This document shows, in pieces, positions 16,161 to 24,157 of a stretch of DNA of 45,147 nt. Made by a program: the position numbers and the translations under genes. Position 1 is the stretch's first letter. Each line of letters starts with the position of its first letter. The notes under the pieces are model-generated. The model was not told the origin of the DNA, did not search any database, and saw nothing but the letters and a program-made list of their open reading frames with translations. This DNA comes from Chloroflexota bacterium (GTDB lineage Bacteria; Chloroflexota; Dehalococcoidia; Bin125), in NCBI GenBank assembly GCA_009838735.1, contig VXQZ01000053.1:35691-80837 (forward strand). Direction: 5' to 3'.

Positions 16161-17635
16161 CCCATGTGATTGTCGTTGGAGCGGGAAACGCCGCCCTGTG
16201 CGCGGCGCTATCCGCGCGCGAGCAAGGAGCCGAAGTGACGGTCCTGGAGAAGGCTCCTGAAGGCGAGCGCGGCGGCAATACGTACTTCACCGGCGGCGGG
16301 TTTCGGTTTCCATACGAAGGCATGGACGACATTCTGCGGATCATTCCGGACCTGAGTGCTGCAGAGATCGAACGGGTTGATGTCGGAACGTATCCGGCCG
16401 CGCAGTTTCGCGACGACCTAGCGCGGGTGACCGACGGCCTGATCGACGACGGAATGGCATCAGCCCTGGTCCGCGAGGCGGCGCCGACGATCGAGTGGCT
16501 CCATGCTCAGGGCGTGAAGTTCACCTTGATGACCGGTCGGCAGGCGAACGAGGTTGACGGCAAGCTGGTCTTCTACGGCGGACTCACGGTTGAAGCGGTT
16601 GGCGCGGGCAAGGGATTGTCGGACCAGGAGTTTGAGGCCGCGCGGCGGGTTGGCGTCAATGTCCGATACGACGCCAAGGTCGTGAATCTGTTGCGGGACG
16701 GGCGGCGAATCTGCGGCGTTGAGCTGTGGACCGAGGACGAGGTCGAAAAGCTCGAGGCGGACGCCGTGGTGCTCGCAGCGGGAGGCTTTGAGGCGAACAT
16801 CGAGATGCGGACTCGGTATCTCGGTCCTGGCTGGGACATGGCCAAGGTTCGCGGTTCGAGATTCAACACGGGCGATGCCATCCAGGCGGCGATCGACGCC
16901 GGTGCTCAGCCGTTCGGCAACTGGTCGGGCGCGCACGCGGTTGCCTGGGACCTGAATGCGCCGCCGACGGGCAATCGCATCGTGGCGGATTTGTACCAGA
17001 AGCACTCGTATCCGTATGGATTGATCGTCAACCTGGATGGCGGGCGCTTCGTTGACGAAGGCGCCGACATTCGCAACTACACCTACGCCAAGTACGGCCG
17101 AGCGATCCTGTCGCAGCCGGAGCGGGCGGCGTTTCAGCTCTTCGATCAGCGCACGGCGCATCTGTTGCGGGACGAGTATCACGTCCGGCAGGTGACGATG
17201 GCCCAGGCCGACACGATCGAGGAACTGGCGGAGTCGCTGGGCGTCGATTCAGGCGGGTTGCAGCGGACGGTGGACGAGTACAACCAGTCGTGTCCCGAAC
17301 ACGGGATTGACGACTTCAACCCGTCGACCCTGGATGGCGTTGGTACTCGGGGCATCAGTCCACCCAAGTCGAACTGGGCCCTGCCGTTCGACTCACCGCC
17401 TTACCTGGGATACGCAGTGACATGCGGGATTACCTTCACCTTCGGCGGACTGAAGATCGAACCGCGCAGCGGCCAGGTACTGGACACTGAAGATCGGCCC
17501 ATGACAGGCCTCTACGCGGCCGGAGAACTAGTTGGTGGTCTCTTCTACAACAACTACGCCGGCGGCTCCGGACTGATGGCCGGCAGCGTCTTCGGTCGAA
17601 TCGCAGGACGGAGCGCGGCCGTTGCAAGTCGCTGA
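16157..17635 (+). CDS. FAD-dependent dehydrogenase, tricarballylate dehydrogenase (TcuA)/fumarate reductase-like
   Basis: Flavoprotein of 492 aa from the succinate dehydrogenase/fumarate reductase FAD superfamily. It begins at once with the dinucleotide-binding motif (VIVVGAGNAALCAALSA), then RGGNTYFTGGGFRFP as in TcuA. The C-terminal FAD contact is GLYAAGELVGG. The GTG start at 16157 is preceded by a strong GGAGGAGGA box and overlaps the MFS stop by four bases. TcuA oxidises tricarballylate to cis-aconitate in Salmonella with TcuB and a transporter. Here an MFS gene is adjacent but no TcuB, so the substrate may be another carboxylic acid or a ketosteroid-like compound. Confidence 0.88.
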   Translation: MTHVIVVGAGNAALCAALSAREQGAEVTVLEKAPEGERGGNTYFTGGGFRFPYEGMDDILRIIPDLSAAEIERVDVGTYPAAQFRDDLARVTDGLIDDGMASALVREAAPTIEWLHAQGVKFTLMTGRQANEVDGKLVFYGGLTVEAVGAGKGLSDQEFEAARRVGVNVRYDAKVVNLLRDGRRICGVELWTEDEVEKLEADAVVLAAGGFEANIEMRTRYLGPGWDMAKVRGSRFNTGDAIQAAIDAGAQPFGNWSGAHAVAWDLNAPPTGNRIVADLYQKHSYPYGLIVNLDGGRFVDEGADIRNYTYAKYGRAILSQPERAAFQLFDQRTAHLLRDEYHVRQVTMAQADTIEELAESLGVDSGGLQRTVDEYNQSCPEHGIDDFNPSTLDGVGTRGISPPKSNWALPFDSPPYLGYAVTCGITFTFGGLKIEPRSGQVLDTEDRPMTGLYAAGELVGGLFYNNYAGGSGLMAGSVFGRIAGRSAAVASR

Positions 17636-18362
17636 ACGTGCCGACTCCCTGTTGCGCGAGATTCTGGATTCGCCCGCGGTGCTGATGACGCCGGACTTGC
17701 GCCGGATCGCTCGCCGTGAAGCTCGGGAACTGAAGTCCGCTCCGGGCGAACGGGTGCTTGAGATCTGCAATCTGCTGGTCGAACACGGCGGCAGCGGCCG
17801 GGTGCGACGTCAGGAACACGGTCCGGCGTATGAATCTCGCATGGTCGCGTTCGATCTGGCCTGGATGCACAAGCCGGCCTTCGCGCTCCTGAACTGGGAG
17901 GAACTGGAGCGACTGGGGCGGACGCTCGACGGCTGGGCAAGTGTCGATCACTTTGCGCGCAAGCTGAGCGGTCCGGCCTGGCAGCGAGGACAGATCACCG
18001 ACGCCCGAGTCCGTCGCTGGGCGACATCGTCGGACTTCTGGTGGCGGCGGGCCGGTCTGGTCTCGACAATCGCGCTCAATGAGCGGCACCTGGGCAAGGG
18101 CGACGCCGGGCGGACCCTGGAGATATGCGAGTTGTTCGTCGACGATCGCGCAGACCTGCACGTCAAAGCCCTGAGCTGGGCGCTGCGTGAGTTGGCGATT
18201 CGCGATCCCGACGCCGTGATCGAGTACATCATCGATCGCGAAGAACGGTTGGCGCCCAGAATCCTCCGCGAAGTCCGCAACAAGATCGAGACCGGTCACA
18301 AGCAAGCCAAGCCCTCAGAGGCAATGGTGCGCCGGATGCGCGAGCGCCGCGCTAGGCGTTGA
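17622..18362 (+). CDS. AlkD-like DNA alkylation repair protein (HEAT-like repeats)
   Basis: Protein of 246 aa, all-helical, resembling AlkD DNA glycosylases. Diagnostic stretches are SSDFWWRRAGLVSTIALN (about 138-155) and HVKALSWALRELAIRDPDAV (about 184-203). The Asp in ASVDHFA and the Arg pair in WWRR are candidates for the lesion-contacting residues of the family. The TTG start overlaps the flavoprotein gene by 14 bp and has GGAG nine bases upstream. The 3' end overlaps the convergent retropepsin gene by 11 bp. It would excise alkylated bases. Why it is coupled to a transporter and dehydrogenase is unclear. Confidence 0.82.
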   Translation: MQVAERADSLLREILDSPAVLMTPDLRRIARREARELKSAPGERVLEICNLLVEHGGSGRVRRQEHGPAYESRMVAFDLAWMHKPAFALLNWEELERLGRTLDGWASVDHFARKLSGPAWQRGQITDARVRRWATSSDFWWRRAGLVSTIALNERHLGKGDAGRTLEICELFVDDRADLHVKALSWALRELAIRDPDAVIEYIIDREERLAPRILREVRNKIETGHKQAKPSEAMVRRMRERRARR

Positions 18363-18840
18363 GGGTGAGAGCCACGTTCGGCGGGTCGTAGGAGATGTGG
18401 AGGTCGAAGCGGCTGAGCACGTCCCGGCCAAGGAGCGAGGGAGTTCTCGTACGATTAGAGGTTGGTCTGTTTCTTGAGGATGGTCTTGGAACAAGAACGG
18501 CGACTGTCAGGATCAGTTCGTTTCCGAGTTCATCGATGAAGCTCAGTCCGGCAGGTTGGACGGCACACGTCAGTGGCGCGGGGCCTACACCACGAAGAAC
18601 GACGTCGTCACTTGAAGTCTCAGGAGCCACTTCGATGCCGGCAGCGCTCAGCAAGGGAAGTGCGGCATCAGGTTGCAAAATCGTGTAGTCAGCCCCGGTG
18701 TCGATCATGAAGGACTGACGGATCCGTTCTCGACCAATCAATACGTTTGTACTGAGAATCGGCCGGCCTGTTGACGAGAGCAACGGATGAGCCGGGGAAG
18801 GGGCCGATTGCGCGAACGCTCCTCGAAACGTGCGAGTCAC
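18352..18840 (-). CDS. Retropepsin-like aspartic protease domain protein
   Basis: Protein of 162 aa with a single retroviral-type protease fold. The active-site motif is FMIDTGADYTIL (Asp47-Thr48-Gly49). The second conserved element LLGRDVLSRFDL lies near the C-terminus, with the flap region between. Bacterial retropepsins act as dimers. No signal peptide or TM anchor is visible, so it is probably cytoplasmic. The GTG start overlaps the stop of the small upstream gene as GTGA, so the two are co-expressed. Its target is unknown. Confidence 0.82.
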   Translation of the reverse strand: MTRTFRGAFAQSAPSPAHPLLSSTGRPILSTNVLIGRERIRQSFMIDTGADYTILQPDAALPLLSAAGIEVAPETSSDDVVLRGVGPAPLTCAVQPAGLSFIDELGNELILTVAVLVPRPSSRNRPTSNRTRTPSLLGRDVLSRFDLHISYDPPNVALTLNA

Positions 18841-19142
18841 AGAGCCCAGGCCACGTCCGCGGACATATTGGTGCAGAAGACCACGGCGGACCGGTGAGGT
18901 TCTTCAAGCGAGGCGAGAAACTCTCCCACTGCGTGTGAGTCAGCGCAGTACTGCACGTTGCCTCCGCCATACACGATTGCGATCTCATTAGGGTGATCTT
19001 CAAAGATCTCCAGTTCATGAGCTTCGAAGTATTCCCAGTTTCTCTGAGACTCACGCAACATCGTCTGATGTTCCTCGTAGTGAGGATCAGAGGGATCCGT
19101 CGGGGGTGGCACGTACGGGAGAGAGTCAGTCGGTTGAGCCAT
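18837..19142 (-). CDS. Small acidic protein, DUF5678-like, coupled to the retropepsin gene
   Basis: Protein of 101 aa with a Pro/Asp-rich first 25 residues, a helix (about 28-50, SQRNWEYFEAHELEIFEDHP) and the strand NEIAIVYGGGNVQYC followed by a helix and a final strand. The pattern of a Trp-containing helix, a Pro and then an I-A-I-V strand resembles DUF5678 proteins, but this needs a profile check. CAGGAG lies six bases before the ATG. Co-translation with the retropepsin suggests it is its substrate, inhibitor or partner. Confidence 0.65.
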   Translation of the reverse strand: MAQPTDSLPYVPPPTDPSDPHYEEHQTMLRESQRNWEYFEAHELEIFEDHPNEIAIVYGGGNVQYCADSHAVGEFLASLEEPHRSAVVFCTNMSADVAWAL

Positions 19143-19172
19143 ATCGGTCTCCTGCGCTCCAGCCTACTGAGA

Positions 19173-20735
19173 TCACACGCAGGTCGGCCAGCTGGCGAGT
19201 TCTCTGGTCTCGCCTCGTCTGGGCGGCGTGACCGGGAATCGCTGGAGGCTCTCCAGCAGCCAGCGGCGGGTGTCGGCCGGGTCGATGATCTCATCGAGAT
19301 TCATGATCCCCGCGGCGCCCCACGGTTCGTGGCCGAGAGTCCATTCGTCAATCAGCCGCTGACGTTCAGCGTCCGGGTCGTTGGCCTGCGCGATGTCGCG
19401 AGCGTGCACAACGTTCACGCCGACGCCGGGATCCATGAATGAGATCTCGGCGCCGGGCCAGGCGGTGATCAGCGAGTTGTCCATGTTGTTGCCCGAGAGC
19501 GAGAAGTAGGCCAGGCCAAACGCCTTGCGCAGTACGACGGTCATCCTCGGAACGGTCATCAGTGCGAGCGACTCCATGAACATGATCGCCTTGTGCAACA
19601 GACGAGCGTGCTCGGGTTGCGAGCCGACAATGAATCCCGGCACGTCCTGCAGCCAGACCGTGGGAATGTTGAAGGCCTCGCACATGCAGACAAACTGGGT
19701 GCCCTTGTCGCACGTGTTGGGGTCGAGCGCTCCGGCATTGAACATCGGATTGCTGGCCATGATGCCGACCGAATGGCCGCCGATTCGGGCGAGCGCGGTA
19801 ATCAGCGATCGGCCGAACCTGGGCTTGAACTCGAGCATCTCGCCGTCGTCGACGATCCGCTCGATGACCCGGTGCATGTCGTAGGCGCGCTGGCGGCGGG
19901 TCGGGACCAGGTCGGCGATGGTTGGATCGTGTTCCGCGAAGTCGTAGCCCTCCTTGACGGGCGGCGTTTCCCAGCAGTTGGAGGGCATGTAGGAGAGGAA
20001 CTGCTTGATCAGCTGGACCGCCTCTTCCTCGGTCTCAGCCGGCTGATCGATCTGGCCCGTCAGGTCGAGATGAATGTCAACGCCGCCCAAGTCCTGCAGG
20101 CTGATCAGCTCGCCAGTTGCGATTTCAATGACTCTGGGCGAGGAAACGTTCAGCGCCGAGCCTCGAACCTGAACGGTGAAGTCGGAGTAGGCGCTGTGGA
20201 AGCTGGAGCCACCGAACGATTCGCCCACGATCGCGGTCGCCATGGGAATGCGCCGCCGCCGGCGGGCGGATTCGATCCCGGGCGGAATCTTGCTGAAGCC
20301 TTCGGAACCGAGCGCGTCGGGAAGCCGGGCGCCGCCGGTCTCGCCAAAGTAGACATGAGGCACGCCCTGCTTCAGCGATTGCTCGTAGATGCGCTTCATG
20401 CGCTTGCCGCCGACGACCGAGGAAGAGCCGTGCAGCACCGTGACGTCGTCGCCGACGGCAGTAGCGGGCCGGCCGTCGATCGTGCCCCAGCCGCCGATCT
20501 TGCCGTCGCCCGGTGTGCGGTCCCGCACGTCATGCATCTCGGAGTGAGCGAAGGTGCCGATTTCGCGAAAGCTGCCAGCGTCGAAGAGCTTGTCCAGGCG
20601 CTCCCTGATTGTTAGTCGTCCCTTGGCGTGCTGACGGGCGATCCGTTCGACCGATCCCATTTCTGACACGATCTTCTGACGGCGCATGAGCAGATCTTCG
20701 CGAATCTGCTGGGGGGTCAATGGGCTGGCGGCCAT
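19173..20735 (-). CDS. Acyl-CoA carboxylase carboxyltransferase (beta) subunit
   Basis: Protein of 520 aa made of two crotonase-fold carboxyltransferase domains. It would transfer carboxylate from carboxybiotin to propionyl-CoA, acetyl-CoA or methylcrotonyl-CoA. Landmarks are KGRLTIRERLDKLFDAGSF at the start, GETGGARLPD (about 130-139), and NPMFNAGALDPNTCDKGTQF and QDVPGFIVG in the second half. The start has CAGGAG six bases upstream. No biotin carboxylase or biotin-carrier gene lies in the window, so the partner subunit is elsewhere. The family contains many paralogues and the acyl-CoA is not certain. Confidence 0.9.
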   Translation of the reverse strand: MAASPLTPQQIREDLLMRRQKIVSEMGSVERIARQHAKGRLTIRERLDKLFDAGSFREIGTFAHSEMHDVRDRTPGDGKIGGWGTIDGRPATAVGDDVTVLHGSSSVVGGKRMKRIYEQSLKQGVPHVYFGETGGARLPDALGSEGFSKIPPGIESARRRRRIPMATAIVGESFGGSSFHSAYSDFTVQVRGSALNVSSPRVIEIATGELISLQDLGGVDIHLDLTGQIDQPAETEEEAVQLIKQFLSYMPSNCWETPPVKEGYDFAEHDPTIADLVPTRRQRAYDMHRVIERIVDDGEMLEFKPRFGRSLITALARIGGHSVGIMASNPMFNAGALDPNTCDKGTQFVCMCEAFNIPTVWLQDVPGFIVGSQPEHARLLHKAIMFMESLALMTVPRMTVVLRKAFGLAYFSLSGNNMDNSLITAWPGAEISFMDPGVGVNVVHARDIAQANDPDAERQRLIDEWTLGHEPWGAAGIMNLDEIIDPADTRRWLLESLQRFPVTPPRRGETRELASWPTCV

Positions 20736-20910
20736 ACGCGGCTCCTGCAGTGATCGAGGTGGTTGCTGATTGTCGGACTGACGATACCGGCTGCGACGAC
20801 TACGGCCTGTTCGGGCGTGATCGCAGCGGGATCACCGATCTTTTGGGGACGTCTGGCCGAGACTGTGCGGAATTGCAGTGTTTCTGCGGCGATCGGTCGT
20901 TCTGGAGCGT

Positions 20911-21020
20911 CCGTCTTGGACGATGTTGGACGATCTTGTTCGATTTTGGACGATTTTGGTCGGTTGTGGACGACGGTGGACGCGGTAGGGCGACGGTGTT
21001 CGAGTCTGTCCGGGCGGTTG
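20911..21020. repeat. Tandem 10-bp degenerate repeat array
   Basis: Eleven consecutive decamers in exact 10-bp register between the carboxylase gene (start 20735) and addA (end 21188). Examples are CCGTCTTGGA, CGATGTTGGA, CGATCTTGTT, CGATTTTGGA, CGATTTTGGT and CGGTTGTGGA. The reverse complement of the unit (TCCAANATCG) is the same word that dominates the tract at 2691-2842. T-runs recur once per helical turn. No gene is supported in the rest of 20736-21187. A longer minus-strand ORF here reads low-complexity sequence produced by the repeat. Confidence 0.8.
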
Positions 21021-21187
21021 GCAAGCGACATTGTGAGGGTCTTCCGGTGCGGAGGATTGACGAGGCTTGAGCGGGCAAGGTCATCGTAATGAGACATACG
21101 TTCTGCGGGGCCGACAGGGACGGAGCGGGGTGGTCAATGCAACAGACCTTGTGACCGTGCGACTGGGCATGGTTGCAGGAGCTGGCC

Positions 21188-24157
21188 TCAACCGACTGGC
21201 TCATGGTCGAGCGGCACTGCGATCGATTCGCCGCTGGACGTCAGCAGCAGGTGCGCTTCAGCCACGGTCACACCGGCGTTCCTGAGCATGGATGCGTAAA
21301 GCTGGACCTGGCGGAAGTAGTGAACGCGGCGATCCTCGGGGATGGACTGGTCCGACTTGTAGTCGACCAGTATCCAGCGCCCGTTCTCGCCAAACAGCAG
21401 GTCTGCGACGCCTTCGCTGATCGTTGTCTGTTCGCCTTGCGTGGTGATCGATGCCAGCGGCAACTCTCTGTGGACGATGTCGGACCGGGCAGCGCGACGG
21501 AGCAGGTCCGAGTTGAGCGCCCGCTCGACGTGGTCGATCGCGGATTCAGGATTGACATGGTGCTTGCGGCAAATGTGGGCTGCTCGTCTGAGCGTGCGCT
21601 CGAGGTCGTTGAAGTCGGCGGCCTCCAGCGCTTCATGGACGGCCTTGCCCAGGTCGAGTGGGTTGATGGACGACGTATCACGCTCGCTCTCATCGACGCT
21701 AAGGTCCGCTGACTTGCTGAGCTGCTGACGACCCATACTTGAAGGCGTCTGCGTGTTGGTATCTCGCCGACCACCGTCAATGGACTCGCGATGCTGCTCT
21801 TGCCAGGCGGCGTGAAGATTGTCGATCGGCGGAGTTCTGAGGGCGGACGGCTGAGCGGACACGGCATCGAACGCTCGCGGTGCAATGACCAGCGCGTCCG
21901 GATCGGAATCGGGGGTGAGCCAATGCGGCGCCGCGTCGTCCAGGTATGTGTGGAATGAGTCGTGGCGCGACAGGCTGTCGGCTGGAACGGAGGGCAGGAT
22001 CAACCAATCGCGAGCGCGAGTCGCGGCCACGTACAGCATCCGCCGCGCTTCCGCATCGCTGTAGGCGCGGTCGCGGCGGAGCGCGGCGAGGTAGCCGGGC
22101 GAGCGGAACGGCTCGCGGTCGTCGCCCAGTTTGAACTCGACCCGATCGTTCTGGCGGTCGACGATGAAGTCGGCGCCCGACGCCGGCTGGTCCTGGAGCT
22201 TGGGCACGATCACGATCGGGAACTCGAGCCCCTTGGCTTGATGGATCGTGAGCATGCTGACGGCGTCGTCGTCGGCTTCCGTTGTGGCCGACTCCGACTC
22301 GGGCAGGTTGCGGGCGCCGCGCTGTGACAGCCAGCGGACAAAGGGGCGCAGGCTGTCGTGGTCGTTGTCGGCGAAATGCGCGGCGCGCTGGACCAGCATG
22401 CGCAGGTTGGCCTGGCGTTGTCGCATGGTCGGCGGCCGAACGCCGACGGCCTGGGCCTGGAGCAGCCCGGACGATCGGATGACGTGATCGACCAACTCCG
22501 GCAGTCGGAATTGGTTCAGCTCGTTCCTGAGTTCGACCAGTGAGGAGATTGGCCCTCGCAGCCGGCCTGCGTAGGAGTCGGGAAGACTTGCGGGCGTGAG
22601 CGTGAGCGGCTGGTCGCCGAGGGCATCGCGGAGCTCGTACAACTCCGAGTCTGACGCTGAGGCGAACGGTGATTTGAGCAGCGCGATGGCGGCCGCTTCG
22701 TCCGATGGATCATCCAGCGCCTGCAGCAGGTGCGCCACGGCCCGGATCTCCGGTTGCTGGTAGAAGCCCTGACCACTGTCGAAGTGGTACGGAATCCCAG
22801 CGCGGTCGAGCGCGGCCGTGTACAGGTCCGCGGCGGTGCGAGTGCGCAGCAACACGGCGATATCGCGATACTCGGGCGTTCGCTCGCCGCCATCAGCCCC
22901 AACGGCGCCGAACTGTGAATCGGGTTCTCGCATGTGTGCGATCAGGTCGGCGACGAGTTCCGCTTCGGCGCCTCGCGCCTCCGGAGCCCGATCGAACTGC
23001 CGCTGACTGGGAATCACGATCACGGCCGGCCCGGCGTCCTGGCGGTGTGGGACGGTCGATTCCCATCGGGCCTGGGCTCGCGGGTAATCGTCGTCCGGCC
23101 TCAGCACCCGCTCGAGCACGCGGTTGTGCCAGCTGCAGAGTTGAGGCCGGGCGCGAAAATTGACCGTCAGACTGGCAACGCTGGATGTCTCGGGTGAGTC
23201 AGCGAAGATCTGCCTGACCTGTTCGTAGATGTCGATGTCAGCGCGGCGGAACCGGTAAATCGATTGCTTGGGGTCGCCAGCCAATACAAGCCGGCCTGGT
23301 CCGGGTCTGGCCTGAGTCCAGTCATCGGTATCCGGCTCGGCGGCCAGCAACAGGGCGATCTGGGCTTGCAGCGGATCGGTGTCCTGGAACTCGTCGATCA
23401 GGATCGCTCGGTAGCGGGCGCGAAGATCACGGCGAGCTTCCTCTGACCGAACCAGCAGATTGCGGGCTTCGAGCAACAGATCGTCATAGGTCAGGACCCC
23501 GTCACGCCGCCGCCGCGCCGCGTCATCTGCGATGAACTGACGCAACGCACCGGTCAACTCGGCCAGGGCGTCGTCTCGCTCGGTTTGGTCGTCGGAATGT
23601 GCTTCGGCCGTGCTGTCGACGGCGTAGCTGCCGATGAGATCACGATTGCGCGACAACTGCTCGGCGGCGAGCTGCAGGTGCGACAACTGCAATCCGAGAT
23701 CGAACGCACGCTGCAGCGCCTCCCGGGGCGCGTCGTCGCTCCAGAGCCAGGAGCGCCAGGACTGCGCGAACCGAAGGTCGGCCTGGAGCTGATCGAGCAC
23801 GCGGAATTCCGGGTCGAGGCCGGCATCGAGCGCGTGATCGCGGAGGATGCCGGCCGCAAACGCGTGAATCGTCTGGATCGGCGCGGCGTCGAGTTCGCGC
23901 AGCGCATCATGGATGCCTGATTGCGCGAGCTCGTCGCGGATCTTCTCTCGTAGCTCTCCGGCCGCCTTCTCCGTGAACGTGATCGCCACGATCTCGCGTA
24001 ACCGGCGGCCGTTTTGAACCAGGTTGACGACTCGGGCGACGATCACCGAGGTCTTGCCTGAGCCGGCGCCGGCCTCGAGAAAGAACGATCGGTCCAGCTC
24101 GTTGATGAACCGTTGTCGGACGGCGTGGTCTGCCGGCTGGCGTTCGTCGGCGGTCAC
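21188..24157 (-). CDS. addA: AddA-type helicase-nuclease subunit
   Basis: Protein of 989 aa: UvrD-family helicase followed by a RecB-type nuclease domain. Walker A is EAGAGSGKTS (28-37), Walker B AILIDEFQDTDPLQ, and later motifs include DDAVSMLTIHQAKGLEFP. The nuclease motif WILVDYKSDQ places Asp932 and Lys934 as catalytic residues, with an upstream SEGVADLL. With AddB it resects double-strand breaks for RecA loading. The GTG start overlaps the addB stop as GTGA. AddA proteins are often about 1,150-1,250 aa, so this one is on the short side. Confidence 0.92.
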   Translation of the reverse strand: MTADERQPADHAVRQRFINELDRSFFLEAGAGSGKTSVIVARVVNLVQNGRRLREIVAITFTEKAAGELREKIRDELAQSGIHDALRELDAAPIQTIHAFAAGILRDHALDAGLDPEFRVLDQLQADLRFAQSWRSWLWSDDAPREALQRAFDLGLQLSHLQLAAEQLSRNRDLIGSYAVDSTAEAHSDDQTERDDALAELTGALRQFIADDAARRRRDGVLTYDDLLLEARNLLVRSEEARRDLRARYRAILIDEFQDTDPLQAQIALLLAAEPDTDDWTQARPGPGRLVLAGDPKQSIYRFRRADIDIYEQVRQIFADSPETSSVASLTVNFRARPQLCSWHNRVLERVLRPDDDYPRAQARWESTVPHRQDAGPAVIVIPSQRQFDRAPEARGAEAELVADLIAHMREPDSQFGAVGADGGERTPEYRDIAVLLRTRTAADLYTAALDRAGIPYHFDSGQGFYQQPEIRAVAHLLQALDDPSDEAAAIALLKSPFASASDSELYELRDALGDQPLTLTPASLPDSYAGRLRGPISSLVELRNELNQFRLPELVDHVIRSSGLLQAQAVGVRPPTMRQRQANLRMLVQRAAHFADNDHDSLRPFVRWLSQRGARNLPESESATTEADDDAVSMLTIHQAKGLEFPIVIVPKLQDQPASGADFIVDRQNDRVEFKLGDDREPFRSPGYLAALRRDRAYSDAEARRMLYVAATRARDWLILPSVPADSLSRHDSFHTYLDDAAPHWLTPDSDPDALVIAPRAFDAVSAQPSALRTPPIDNLHAAWQEQHRESIDGGRRDTNTQTPSSMGRQQLSKSADLSVDESERDTSSINPLDLGKAVHEALEAADFNDLERTLRRAAHICRKHHVNPESAIDHVERALNSDLLRRAARSDIVHRELPLASITTQGEQTTISEGVADLLFGENGRWILVDYKSDQSIPEDRRVHYFRQVQLYASMLRNAGVTVAEAHLLLTSSGESIAVPLDHEPVG

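Noticed and set aside
19593-20615. 340-aa plus-strand ORF antisense to the carboxylase gene
   Set aside because: Composition is that of a complementary-strand shadow, while the minus strand encodes a clear carboxyltransferase.
20800-21204. 134-aa minus-strand ORF
   Set aside because: Its low-complexity Gln/Asn/Arg/Pro sequence results from the 10-bp repeat; there is no ribosome binding site or domain.
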